Shown one piece after another: positions 31,320 through 42,418 of a stretch of DNA of 64,000 nucleotides. The notes under the pieces were generated by a model. That model searched no databases. It was not told where the DNA came from and was given only the letters and a program-made list of their open reading frames with translations. A program made the position numbers and the translations under genes. Location of the stretch: positions 86,001 to 150,000 of the forward strand of contig CAUYUJ010003947.1 in assembly GCA_963575745.1 (NCBI GenBank), written 5' to 3'. Positions within the stretch are counted from its first letter, which is position 1; every line of letters starts with the position of its first letter. Origin of the DNA: Prorocentrum cordatum (taxonomy: Eukaryota; Sar; Dinophyceae; Prorocentrales; Prorocentraceae).

Positions 31320-32120
31320 CACTGCACGGCGCTTCCCCGCTCAGCGGTACCGACAGTTGCCGGGAGGCGGCGGGGACGTCCCCGCCAAGTACCGCCTGCT
31401 CATGTCCCTGCACGCCTCCATGCAGTATTCCAACGGTTTCCACTCACATAGTCTTCGGCACGCCATTCAACACGCTGCGAATCTCCATCCAGGGGTCCCA
31501 TGCACGACTCCTGGCTGCCAACACGCGCCACGGGCGGGCCAAACATCGTATCTCGATTGGCGCCCACGCTGGTCGCGGCGAGGCCGCCTGCGGCCTCACC
31601 TCGTCGACGAAGCTGAAGTTGGAGGAAGTCCTCGACTTCAGGCCCACGCTGCCCAGGCTCTACTTGGCCAACTAGTTGCCATTGCCGTCCGTGGCCGCCT
31701 AGGTTTCCAACTTGCCGCCCGTTATCCCGATCGGAGCGGCCAATGCCGAAGAATTTCCTGGGCTGGCGGAGCCCTTCTCCCATGCCGCCCAGATGCCCTG
31801 CATGACCTACGACCTGCACCCGACCACCCACGACAACGCGGGTCTCGATTTACGCATCTTCTTCGTCGCCGCCTGGGGTGGCAGATTATGACACTTTCTT
31901 GCACGACGGCGATTTCGAAACCGAGCTTTGCATCTTCGAGGATCGGGTGCTTTATCGCCCGCTGCGTGCTTTGCCCGGCGTTGCTGCCGCTCCTCGCGAC
32001 GCTCTTCTCTCTGCCCATCGGCTGGGTCTTCTTGTTCACGAGGCTGCGGACGATGGAGTTCAGGACAGCGCGGGCGGTCGGGGCCGCGTCGGGGCGGCGC
32101 TGAGCCTCGGGTCCACACTG
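31320..32120 (+). pseudogene. Decayed coding segment of unknown family
   Basis: Three frames can be followed in order. The first is DVPAKYRLLMSLHASMQYSN (about 31,377-31,437). The second is HIVFGTPFNTLRISIQGSHA through TSSTKLKLEEVLDFRPTLPR (31,445-31,670), with a TAG just after, and on to MTYDLHPTTHDNAGLDLRIF (about 31,800-31,860). The third is VADYDTFLHDGDFETELCIF, continuing to EAADDGVQDSAGG (31,875-32,080). The segments look like one protein broken by two shifts and two stops. I do not recognise it. The minus strand also has an open frame here, so the strand is an inference from amino-acid composition. Confidence 0.35.
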
Positions 32121-32121
32121 G

Positions 32122-32295
32122 AGGTCAGGACCGCGATGGGGATCAGGACGACGCCTTTCGTCTGCCTTGCGTCGAGCCTCCCACGCAATGCGATTGTACT
32201 GTGACTGAAGGTCAGAACCGCGATGGGGATCAGGACAACGCCTTTCCATCTGCCTTGCGTCGAGCCTCCCACAGAATGCGATCGTATTGTGATTG
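32122..32295. repeat. 87-bp tandem duplication
   Basis: Two copies starting at 32,122 and 32,209, both beginning AGGTCAG and containing CCGCGATGGGGATCAGGAC and TTGCGTCGAGCCTCCCA, with about ten differences. The period is 29 codons, so it does not disturb frame on either strand. Confidence 0.85.
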
Positions 32296-33780
32296 CGCTG
32301 CCTGCGCGGTCGACTTCTATTGCCTGAAGGCCCTACCAGAGGGCCCAAGGACTGCAGATACTTCCCGAATTGCGGCTTGGTCACATTTTTGCGAGGAGTC
32401 CGGCCAAGCGACTGCTGAAGAACATGTTCGGTTCCGTCTTCGGCATTTGTCGGGGCCTCACCTCTCACCACTTCGCGCTGGCATGCCCGCGCTGCTGGCC
32501 GCAACGCCCTCGAGAGTCGCGCTCTCCGGGGACGAGAGCTCCAAGTTGCCCCTGCCGCTCCTGTTCCTCATTCCGATGGCTGGCGCTTTTCGGGCTGCTT
32601 GCCGCCTGCATTTGGGGCCGCACCCGTCGGCAACGACGACCTGGACCATATTCTTGTACTGGCGGAGAGCGAGGTGCGCCACCACTCCGCGGCCCCAGCG
32701 GGAGAGGACGGCATCGGCGGGCGCGACGCACCTCAAGCTGATGTTCTTCATGCGGACGCAAGCTGTGACGCAACCCCTGCCGAACCACGCCCCGATCTTC
32801 ACGCTGACACCACGCAGATCCACTTTCCACAACGCTTTGAGCTGGCGCGGCCCAAGTCGTCCATCTGGCGAAGTCGTCCACCTGGCGGCAGGGCCACGTG
32901 ATGATCCAGACTCTGCCGATGTACGCGTTGTCCCAGTGAGTGGAGATGCCCGCGCCCCCTTCCCAGCTGACGATGCACGTCTGAGTGAAGAAGTACCCTT
33001 GGCAGCAGTCGCTCATGGCGAGTTTTGTTGCTGAAGCTGTCCACGATGATTCCCAGGCCGACGGACGACATGATTTTCTCACTCCCGCCCACCTGGTAGG
33101 AATTCATGCGGCAGTTAAGATGAGAAGTCAAGCAAGTAGAAAAAGAGTTGCATTTGGCACCATGATTTGGATTCGGAGCGACCGAGGAAAAAGAGGAGAA
33201 TGCGTTTTGCATTATATCGCTTCCTTTTGTTAGGAACAATTGTAATGCAATCGCCCGCAGAATAACAAAAATCTAAATCTGAGCGCATGGCGCACGCCGT
33301 TCTGGCGCTGTCCGTCGCGACCTTCATCGCTGCTACGACCACGCCAACAGCTCCAGAGAAAAACGGGGATTCGGCCCCCGCCCGCGGGCACAGCGGCTCC
33401 CCATGCTATCGACGGCGATGCGAACGTGGACGCCGGGAGCGACGGCAGCTTCAGCGACCCCACACTCATCTTCAGCGGGATGCCACGACACCTCCAGTGA
33501 CAATATCGACACTCTCGAGGCACCTCGCAACGACGGCGCGGATAACGCCTGGGGCGGGTCCGTGCCGCCGTTCGTGTTGCGAGGTCCGACTGCATGTGAA
33601 TTCATACAGCCACCGTGGCCACCTCCCTTCGGGTTGTGTCGCCCAGGTGTTCTGCCCGGGCAAAAAAAAAACAATATCGACATTTCCAGCGTCGACATCT
33701 TCAGCGACGGCACCGACATCACGGTCGGCGACTGCAGGTATTGCGACAGCCTCCGCGACGGGTGCTGCGCGTGACGGTCT
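32296..33780. other. Unassigned region with long but conflicting frames
   Basis: Frames of 100-370 codons are open on both strands. A minus-strand one at 32,832-32,458 (IGAWFGRGCVTACVRMKNIS and RWGRGVVAHLALRQYKNMVQ) and a plus-strand one at 32,599-32,901 are the most protein-like. No domain is secure, so no gene is called. Confidence 0.35.
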
Positions 33781-34440
33781 CCCTGCAGGAGCGGGATGCG
33801 ACGAAAATTCCTTTCTGCCGATGCTCGTGCTGACCGCATGGGTGAAGCTGCTCGAGCCACTCTCCCAGCTGACGCTGCCCGTTTTGGTGGCGCCCTCCAG
33901 GCTGCAGCTGCTGGGGAGACGCGCTGTGCTGGAGCTGTCCGCGGCGATCTCCTACCCGATGCGAGACATGACATTATGCTTCCTGGAGCTGCGCATGACG
34001 ATATCCAAGCGCACGCCGGCCGCCACGACCCCCATGCCAATGCTACGCGCGACGCGCGACGAACCCCCACCCGGCGCAGCACGTGATGGTGGTCAAGCTC
34101 CTACTCTTCGGCTTCGTGATATTATTCGGTTCCGCGGGCGGTGCATTGCCCGCGCGGCTCGGTTGGAATACATTACTCATGTTGGCAAGGCATGTCACGA
34201 TGACGATGACGCTGCACAATTTCAACGGGATGCGCGGCAGACGGCACTGGACGAAATTCGGGCCACTAACCAGGATTCCGTCCCCGACAATCACGACCTC
34301 GGCTCCAGCACCGTTGAGTCCGCCTTCGACGGTGGTTCCCAGTTCGGCGCCAACGGCACTCTGCAGGCCCACGCCGATTGGTTCGGCCCGCCGCAGGACG
34401 TGCCCCACCGCTTGCTGAGAGGCGCCCCCCCCCACCCCCC
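33781..34440 (+). pseudogene. Protein-like segment, unknown, one frameshift
   Basis: Frame one (from 33,796) reads MGEAARATLPADAARFGGAL and GAVRGDLLPDARHDIMLPGA. Near 34,080 the frame changes and continues RDGGQAPTLRLRDIIRFRGR, YITHVGKACHDDDDAAQFQR and ALDEIRATNQDSVPDNHDLG up to about 34,420. Composition is balanced and acidic. No family recognised. It ends about 60 bases before a (TCC)n tract that separates it from the LINE tail. Confidence 0.35.
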
Positions 34441-34493
34441 GCGCCGCATAGGCGCCCGTCAGGCATGCAGGGATCCGCTCTTGGGTCGCACGT

Positions 34494-34692
34494 TTCTCCT
34501 CCTCCTCCTCCTCCTCCTCCTCCTCCTCCTCCTCCTCCTCCTCCTAGTCCTCCTCCTTCTCTTCCTCCTCCTCCTCCTCCTCAGCCTCCTCCTCCTCCTC
34601 ATCCTCATCCTCCTCCTCCTCCTCATCCTCCTCCTCCTCCTCCTCCTGGTCCTCCTCCTCCTCCTCTTCCTCCTCCTCGTCCTTCTTGCCCA
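34494..34692 (+). repeat. (TCC)n microsatellite
   Basis: CCT with CTT, CAT and CAG steps, upstream of the LINE-C tail. Confidence 0.95.
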
Positions 34693-34694
34693 TC

Positions 34695-35516
34695 AAGACT
34701 TACAGTCCCCCACCAAGGATCTAGGGAAAGGCTCCTGGCCATGGGTAAGAACACCGCTGACAGATACGGTGAGGCCGCTGCCGCAAGAGCTGGAGGACCT
34801 TCGCCCGCGGAGGCCCAGACGTACGACCGGAGCCGCGGTGTTGTGGCCCGTTGTTTGAGGCTTCTTGCGAAGGGCCTGCCGACGCGGCCCGCGATCGCCC
34901 CGAAACTTGGCAGCAAGGCCCGCGAACGGACAGGTTTCAAGCCCGTGGGCAAGCCCCTGGTGGGCGCCGCCGTCCTCGTCCTTCTCCTGCCTCCGTCCTC
35001 CGACCCCCTTCTGGGATCCCTGGGCCCGTGGCTGGCGACCAAGCCGAGGGCGTCAACGGAGAAGGCGGCGCCCACCAGTGGGCCCAAGTTTCTGAGAGCT
35101 TTTAGACGTGCGAGCTCTGCAGAATCGGAGCGCGCTCCGAGGCCGCCCGCACGCGAAGAGATGCCCAGAAGTGTCATGGGCACTGTGCAGGCCTGGCCTC
35201 GCTTCCCGAGCAGCGAAACGGCCATGATATCTAAGTGTTTCGATCGCGTCGATAATGAAAGCTGTGTTCTGGCATGCTGGTCTTGTGGCGCTTACAGCGA
35301 GTTTTACCCCAAGGCTTTCAAGAGCGAGTGCCTTGGGTGCCCCACTAGCAATAATAAGACGAATGCCCTGAACTGCTGTAAGACCTGCCGCCACCCCAAG
35401 GGAGGCATGAAGAGCAGGCCCTGTCTTGTATCCACCCATCTCCCTCGATTCCGTGACCAGGGAAGCGCAAGCTGCGCTTGGGGCGATACAGTAATCCCAA
35501 CCAACCGAACTCAGTC
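34695..35516 (+). pseudogene. LINE C-terminal tail (LINE-C), open frame
   Basis: One uninterrupted frame of about 270 codons between two TCC tracts. It starts with GKNTADRYGEAAAARAG, like the residues that follow RNase H in dinoflagellate LINEs. A Pro/Ala/Lys-rich linker follows, then CVLACWSCGAYSEFYPKAFK, CLGCPTSNNK and NCCKTCRHPKGG, a Cys-rich zinc-binding module of the kind found at LINE C-termini (compare WICGACGFF in LINE-A). No start codon or upstream domain is attached; the frame enters directly from the microsatellite. A host zinc protein is possible but less likely. Confidence 0.5.
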
Positions 35517-35521
35517 AGATG

Positions 35522-35766
35522 CGCCGGTTCTCCTCCTCCTCCTCGTCCTCCTCCTCCTTTTCCTCCTCCTCCTCCTCCTCCTCCTCCTCCTCCTCCTCTT
35601 CCTCATCCTCCTCATCATCATCATCATCCTTTTCCTCCTCCTCCTCCTCCTCCTCCTCCTCCTCCTCCTCCGCCTCCTCCTCGCCCTCCTCCGCCTCCTC
35701 CTCCTCCTCCTCCTCCTCCTCCTCCTCCTCCTCCTCCTCCTCCTCCTCCTCCTCCTCCTCCTCCGC
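35522..35766 (+). repeat. (TCC)n microsatellite after LINE-C
   Basis: About 245 bases of CCT with a CATCATCATC island. It follows the LINE tail almost directly, as in LINE-A copy 1. Confidence 0.95.
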
Positions 35767-36179
35767 GGGGTCCACACGCGGGGGTTTGCTTGGAGGGCAC
35801 ACCTGGGGCAGTTTTGGGCGCCACCTCATGAGAACCGTATTTGGGGGGATTGTCAGATGTGCGCCTGGCCCAGATGTCCCCAGCTGTTCGCGCCATGCTG
35901 GAGCCCTTCAGGTCGTGAGGGGTAGCTACTCTGGCGGCCATCGGGGCCTCCCCGGAAATCCTGGGGACACTTCGGGCCAGGGCACCCCTGGCAACACCCG
36001 ACGCTTGGAGGCCACATTTGGGAGCCACGCATAGCGACTCAAAGGCCGCGCGCGCCGCGCTACGTCCCAGCAGTCCTGTCGGGCCCAGCCCCGGCCCCCA
36101 CCCTTCGGTCTTATTCCGTGTGCTCTGGGCATCTTGTCTTCCTTCCCGTGCCAGGCGCGCACCCCAGGCAACAGAGACG
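35767..36179. other. GC-rich spacer, no gene recognised
   Basis: Nothing supportable. Confidence 0.5.
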
Positions 36180-37262
36180 AAGGATGGGACAGGGGGAGCA
36201 AGAGGAGAAACAGAAAATTGGAAAAGAGAAGGTGGAAGGGGGAACGAGAGGGTGGCCAGCGGCAGATCCATTTGGAAATGGTCCGCCGTGGATACATACA
36301 GGGCTACGTACGTTGAAAGATTGGGCCGTTCGACTGACTGAAGTCTTAGGCGAGAAATGAATCCTTCGACTTGTTGAGATCACAAATGGTTGCGCGCGGC
36401 GTTAAGGGGAGAGCCTACTTCTGAAAACGACCAGTGGCAACCCTTGAAACTGTTTTAAGATGTGAAGCGACTGCTTGCGGCGCTGAGGTGGGAGCCCCAC
36501 AGGAACCGCCCTCCGTCCGCGAAGTGAGTGCAAGCGTTTACGACGAATGCGCGCGGCGTCGAGGCGAGAGCACCAGCATGGAAAACGACCCCCGTTTCCA
36601 TCCCCGAATCGGCTGCACGTGCTTAAAACGAAAGTGCGCGGTGAAAAGGCGAGGGCCACATTTTGAAAACGAGCCCTACATGTGCGAAAACGATGCAAAC
36701 GTGTAAGACGAATGTGCGCGGCGTTCACGCGAGAGTCCCCCAAAACAGAATTAAATCAAAACAACAAGAAAATGCCCACCCACCCACCCACCCACCCGCG
36801 ACGCCTTCGGAAATGTTTAAGACGAGCCCGCGCGGCGTTAAGGCGAGAGCCACCTTTTAAAAACAGTCCGCCTTCCTTCCGCGAAACCGCTGTAAACAGC
36901 TAAGACGAATGTGCGCGGGCGAAGACAAAATCTACATTGAGAAAACGACCCCCTAACCGTCCGCTACATTGCTGCTAACGCTTACGACACGAATGCGCGC
37001 GGCGCTACAGCGAGAGCCACCTGTTCAAAATGGTTTGCTGCTTCGCTCGAAAAAAAAGCTGCGCTCGTTTAAAAACGGTTAGAACGAGAAACACAGCTTA
37101 GAAACGATGTGCGTTTCATCCGTCACCGCTGTAAGTTCCTGAAGAGTAAGATGCGCGGCGCGAAGGCGAGAGCAACCTAGAGAATGATGGGGAAGTCTGA
37201 AGCCGAACTCCCAGCCCTGCCTACAGACATGGTTTGGGGGCGACAGCGAGGAGTCACTCATG
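36180..37262 (+). repeat. Composite tandem-repeat element, copy C
   Basis: A purine-rich start is followed by about ten ~83-bp units (36,380-37,170), recognised by GCGCGCGGCG boxes near 36,391, 36,471, 36,548, 36,629, 36,711, 36,828, 36,910, 36,992 and 37,150. The unit near 36,740-36,800 holds a (CACC)n insertion. The 3' box GGGGGCGACAGCGAGGAGT ends at 37,254. No 73-bp array is seen. Confidence 0.85.
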
Positions 37263-38070
37263 AGCGAAAGGCGTGAAGGAGGAGGAAAAGGAGGAGGATA
37301 AGCAGGACGAGGATTTGGAGGAAAAGGAAGGGCAGGAACGGAAGAAAAGGACGAAGAGGACGGAGCAGGAGGAAAACAGGGAGCAGGAGGGAGGACGGAG
37401 GAGGGAGGGGCAGAAGGACGATGGGGAGGAGGATCTGGTGGGTCCGACCAAGGAAGAATGTTAGCGGAACGAGAGGCGAGGAGGAAGAGAAACAGCAGGA
37501 GCAGGAGCGCGAGGAGTATAGTGACGCAGAACGTCTTCCGACGTTTCTGTAGCTCCCCCGAGGCTTTCGCGGGCATCCAAATGCCCCAAGAGCATACAAA
37601 CAAACAGCAAAGACGGATTGGTTCTCGGACCTCCAACCTGGAGGCTCGCGGATCGGGGATCGAGGAGGGCGGCAAGCAGGGGGAGAACGGCGGAGCCTGG
37701 CAGCCGCGGGCACAGGACGGCGAGAACATGCGCTCGGTCCTGCCCCGCATCCTGAAGGAGGACCTTTCGCGTCCCCTCCTCCGTTCTTCTTCCCCCCCTC
37801 TCCCTCCCTCGTTCTCCTCACGATCCTGTTCCTCCCATCACCCCAGCCCAATCAAACACGAGCACAGAGGAGAACATGAATGCATGAAGGAAAGAAGGAG
37901 GAGAAATAGGAGTATCGGGTCAGACCGGACTTCGGATATCGGAGATGGCTTGTTCGCTAGAAAGGCCACGGCCAGCCTGCCGAAAGGAGAAGCGACTATG
38001 TTGTTGGAAAGCGGGCGCCATATGAGGAGGACAAGGAGGAGGATAAGACGGGAAAGGGGATGACAGGGAG
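37263..38070. other. Spacer with purine-rich tract
   Basis: GGA/GAA-rich 37,270-37,500, then unassigned DNA. A 201-codon frame from 37,458 lacks any motif. Confidence 0.5.
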
Positions 38071-38077
38071 GAGGGGA

Positions 38078-38965
38078 AGACCGCCCCCTCCTCCTCCTCC
38101 ACCTCCTCTTCCTCCTCCTCTTCCCCCTCCTCCTCCTCGTTTTCCTCCTCCTCCTCCACCTCCTCCTCTTCCTCCTCCTCCGCTTCCTCCTCCTCCTCCT
38201 CCTCCTCCTCCTCCTCCTCCTCTCCTCCTCCTCCTCCTGCTCCTCCTCCTCTTGCTCCTCCTCCTCCTGTTCCTCCTCCTCCTCCTCTTCCTCCTACTCC
38301 TCTTTCTAGTCCTCCTCCTCCTCCTCCTCCTGTTCCTCCTCCTCCTCCTGTTCCTCCTCCTGCTCTTCCTCCTCCTCCTTCCTCCTCCTCCTCGTCCTCC
38401 TCCTCCTCCGCCTCCTCCTCCTCCTCTTGTTCCTCCTCTCCTCCTCCTCCTCCTCCTCCTCCTCCTCCTCCTCCTCCTCCCCATCATCATCATCATCATC
38501 AGCATCATCATCAGCAGCATCATCATCAGCATCATCATCATCAGTAGCATCATCATCAGTATCCTCTTCCTCCTCCTCCTCCTCCTGTTCCTGTTCCTCC
38601 TCATCCTTCTCCCCCGCCTCCCCCTCCGCCTCCTTCTCCTCCTCCTCCTCTCCTCCTTCTCCTCCTCCTCCTCCTCCTCCTCTTCCTTCTCCTCCTCCTC
38701 CTCCTCATCCTCTTCCTGTTTCCTTTCCTCCTCCTCCTCCTCCTCCTCCTCCTCCTCTTCATCCTCTTTTTTCTCGTTATCCTCCTCCTTCTCCTCCTTC
38801 TCCTCCCCCTTCTCATCATCATCAGCATCATCAGCATCATCGTCAGCATTATCTTCATCCTCCTCCTCTTGCTCCTCCTCCCAGTCGTCCTCCTCCTCCT
38901 CCTCCTCCTCTTCGTCCTCCTCCTCTTCCTGTTCCTCCTCCTCCTCCTCGTCATCATCAGCATCG

Positions 38966-39029
<64 letters not shown>

Positions 39030-39624
39030 CATCATCCCCCTCATCCTCCTCCTCCTCGTGCTCCTCCTTCGTTTCCTCCTCCTCCTCCTCCTCGTCTTCC
39101 TCCTCCTCCTCCTCATCCTCCTCTTCCTCCTTATCTTCCTCTTCCTCCTCCTCCTCCTCCTCCTCCTCCTCCTCTTCCTCCTCTTCCTCCTTTTTCTCCT
39201 CCTCGTCCTCCTCCTCCTCCCCCGCCTCCTCCTCCCCCGCCTCCCCCTCCGCCTCCGCCTCCGCCTCCTCCTCCTCTTCCTCCTCCTCCTCCTTCTCCTC
39301 CTCCTCCTCCTCCTGTTTCCCTTCCTTCTCCTCCTCTTGCTCCTCCTCCTCTTGCTCCCTTCTTCTCCTCCTCCTCCTTTTTCTCTTTCTCCTCCTCTTC
39401 CTTTTCTCCCTTCCTCCTCCTCCTCCTTCTACTCCTCCTCCTCCTCGGCCTCCTCCTCCTCCTCCTCCTCCTCCTCCTCCTCCTCCTCTTCCTCCTCCTC
39501 CTCCTCCTCCTCCTCCTCCTCCTCCTCCTCCTCCTCTTGCTCCTCCTCCTCCTCCTGCTCCTCCTTTTCCTTCTCCTCCTCCTCCTCCGCCTCCTCCTCC
39601 TTTTCCTCCTCCTCCTCCTCCTCA
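38078..39624 (+). repeat. 1.5-kb TCC microsatellite with CAT/CAG islands
   Basis: The longest simple-sequence tract in the window. Its 724-codon open frame is Pro/Leu/Ser homopolymer and not a gene. It joins LINE-A copy 2 at 39,625 without spacer. Confidence 0.97.
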
Positions 39625-39627
39625 GAT

Positions 39628-40839
39628 ATGGGGCCCAAGCAATTCTGGCACGAGCGGGATCACAGGGCCGCGGTTTGCCCATTTGATTGCTGCACGTACC
39701 CACTCGGCCAGCCCCCGCGCCCCGTCGTTGTGCTTAGGCTCTGCCCCGCTTCCCACGCTCGTTCGCAGTCGGTCGAGGCACGGGGGATGTCGGCTATCGC
39801 TGCAGGACGCCGCCTGTGGAGCACGTGCCACGGATGCCACGCGCACCAGTGAAACGACCAGATCTTGCAGGAGGGAGGAGCTTGCAGGAAATGCGGGCGG
39901 CCAATCACGATACACAAACCGAAGGGCAAGGCACGTGATGGAGATCATGAGGAGGTCAAGCTTTTCGAGCCTGGGCAGAAGAACGGCAACAAGGGGAGCA
40001 AGTCTGGGGAGAAGCAAGGTGGTCAGCAGCCATGCGCGCCCGACCTGCTCAACCAGACCATCGCGGCCACCAGCGACCCGATGGTCAAGCGCGGCCTGCT
40101 CACCCAGCAGGCGGTGCTCGTCGCCCAGGCCCCACCCCACGCGGGCAAGGCCACGGCCGACGAGTCGGTGCGCAAGGCCCCGAGCGCCTGGAAGGATGCC
40201 GAGGCGAAGCACCCCCGGGCGGCGCAGCGAGTGACGCGCTGCAGAGAGGCTTTGGCGAAGGCTGAGGCGCGCGAGTTTGAGTGCGCCAGGATCTTAGCCC
40301 AGACCGACATCAACAAGCATATTGCCATCGAAATTATGGCCAATGCTTCTGGATGCTGGCCCAGGAGAAGAGCGAGGCTGCGAGCGTGGGTGGCGGCAAC
40401 GTGCAGAGGGAGCTCTTCTGCGGTGTTGTCGGCGAGTCTGTTTTCAATCCATCTACGCCCTGGAGCGTGAGAGGCCGCGCGCCAGTTGAGGGGCGCGAAG
40501 AACGCCATGGCCACGAGGTCCACCGAGGTCAAGGCCCGGGCCGAGCGGGCCAAGGCGATGAAGGCCACCGCCCAAGAGCGGCTCCAGAACAAGAGGAGGA
40601 CGGGCAACGACGGCCAGAAGGTCAGTGGCGGAGGAGGCGGCGAGGCGTCGCAGGCATCGCCACGCACGGCGCCACGCGCCCCCTCGCGAGGCGCCAGCAG
40701 CAGAAACAGCGGCGGCGCAGCCGGGGCTCCCAGTGACCCGTCCGAGGAGGTGGTCGCGGTCAAGGCAGCGGAGCCCAGCGCCGCAAAGTCCGCGGGCATC
40801 GAAGCGGCGAAGAATGATGCAGGAGGCAGCTGGCACTGA
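39628..40839 (+). pseudogene. LINE-A copy 2 ORF1-like protein
   Basis: Begins MGPKQFWHERDH at 39,628 immediately after the TCC tract. A zinc finger reads WSTCHGCHAHQ, in-frame TGA (39,850-39,852), NDQILQEGGACRKCGRPI; its W-C-C-N-C-C spacing resembles a loose RanBP2-type finger. Lys/Gly-rich sequence and a helical, probably coiled-coil stretch follow (WKDAEAKHPRAAQRVTRCRE, ILAQTDINKH). Near 40,340 the frame shifts (FWMLAQEKSEAASVGGGNVQ) and returns near 40,480 to a Lys/Arg/Ala-rich end (KARAERAKAMKATAQERLQN) closing at TGA 40,837. Presumed RNA-binding chaperone of the element. Confidence 0.65.
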
Positions 40840-41089
40840 GGCACCACCTGCTGGCGGCAGCGGGCAGCGAAGCTAGGTGGCGGCGCGCGCTGGCCCAGCG
40901 GCAGGCGCGGCCGCCGCGGCGCAGCCGTCGGACCGCACTGGCGGCAGCGGCTCTACCTCCTCCTCCTCGGCACCCGCAGCAAGACAGTGTTCGCCGACTA
41001 CTGGTCAGTCCACTGATGTTCTTGATGGTGGCCCAATGTCCGCCAGCTCTCTCAACGAGGTGGACAGCGATAGCGAGTGCAGCACGCCC

Positions 41090-41790
41090 TTCTTTTCCCG
41101 TTGCATTTGCCCCAGGAAGAAGCCTCGGGGGCGCATCCGGCCCACGGGGTTCAGCGCGAATCAGCCACCAAATTCCATCGAATTGTTCGGCTAGTTGAGA
41201 CGCGCATCGGAGATGCATCGAAAAGGGAGTGGGCGGCCACAAATCGCGCGCAGAATCTCAAACACGCTTTCACTGTAGCTCGGAGTACATTGCAAGGAGC
41301 CGCAGATACCATGTAAGAACGAACCAATGATGGAGGCGAAGCGGTTCTCTTTCCGCAACATCATCGGAAGCGTCGGTCCCCAGCGGCTGCCGCGGGCGTT
41401 CCTGACTTGCGCGCGGACGGCCATGACAGTCACGACGGGCTCTCGCCTGCGATCACCCGTCTTCAAGCTCACCCGTCGGCCCTCGCGCGGGCGCGCGACC
41501 ATTGGCGCGACGGGCGGCAACCTCCGACGCGCTCATCGTTCAGGACGGCTTCCACGAGCTTTCGGCGCCCTTGGATCTGCATCGGGGACTTCAACTTCGC
41601 CCCAGAGGTCTTACAGACCACGGGGCTCATCGGGCGAGCGCACGGTCCGATTCGGCAGCCAGACCTGCGCCACGACCAAGGGGCCATCTCACGTCGATCG
41701 CATCATCGCTGGCACAGGCGCCGAAAGTTCCATCACAGATGCGCGCGCCGGTCACAGTGCACCTCGGCGCCCGCGCTGCGGGCCGAGGCC
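41090..41790 (+). pseudogene. LINE-A copy 2 AP-type endonuclease fragment
   Basis: After RLVETRIGDASKREWAATNR (ending at TGA 41,314) the domain continues in two frames. PWICIGDFNFAPEVLQTTG carries the GDFN motif at 41,584-41,595. After a shift, TCATTKGPSHVDRIIAGTG (41,664-41,720) matches the S-x-(I/V)-D-R segment. These are hallmarks of exonuclease-endonuclease-phosphatase domains that nick target DNA for LINE insertion. The N-terminal SWN motif and the final SDH motif are not visible. Broken. Confidence 0.75.
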
Positions 41791-42418
41791 GAGGCCACGG
41801 CGAGCTGCCCACCACTGGTCGCGGGCAAGCTTCCGCGGGCGAGCCGCCCAGACGCGACGCCCACGCCAGGGCCGAAGTCCATCATGTCGAGCTATTACCG
41901 CGCAGTCAGGCCAGCAACTGCCGCGGCAAGATAGCCGATGAATCCCGAGCTTGGTCCAGCGATCTGTTCCTGGATCCCGGCGAAAGCGATGATTCGAGTC
42001 TTCCGGGGCCCCGGGTCCTTCGCCACAGAGGTCGGCGACAAGAAAGAGAGCCCATGGGCCGGCGAATCCGGTTCAAGGGCAAAAAAACCAGCGGATGCAT
42101 GCGTTTCGTAGGTCGCGGAAATCCCCCGGGGCGCCAGTCGCAGCAGCTCTTCGAACGCACCGCCCGCTTCGATAGCAGAGTCAGCGCCCGCGCCCAACGC
42201 GGGGCGACCCAGACTGAGCGACGCGCCCGTTTCAGAGGCCCTCGGCAACAGCAGCTCCCCCGATGTTAATTATTGCTGCAGTCCCGGGTGTGCTTCTGAA
42301 AATAGGGCGCTTCGCGCCACCGAGTCTCGCCTCGGCAATCCCACGTTCCTCATTCCATCGGGCCGTTGGGCGTTGGCTCGAAACGGCTCTGGGCCCAGTT
42401 TCACATCTTCACTGAGCA
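41791..42418. other. LINE-A copy 2 interior, unassigned
   Basis: Arg-rich plus-strand frame of 255 codons through the endonuclease-RT linker, ending at TAA 42,267. No motif. Confidence 0.4.

Noticed and set aside
32458-32832. Minus-strand endonuclease-like frame
   Set aside because: GRGVVAHLAL looked suggestive, but none of the catalytic motifs (SWN, QE, GDxN, SDH) is present.
38060-40234. 724-codon open frame of Pro/Leu/Ser runs
   Set aside because: It is a translation of the TCC/CAT microsatellite and remains open in several frames on both strands; only its last part overlaps real LINE ORF1 sequence, in another frame.
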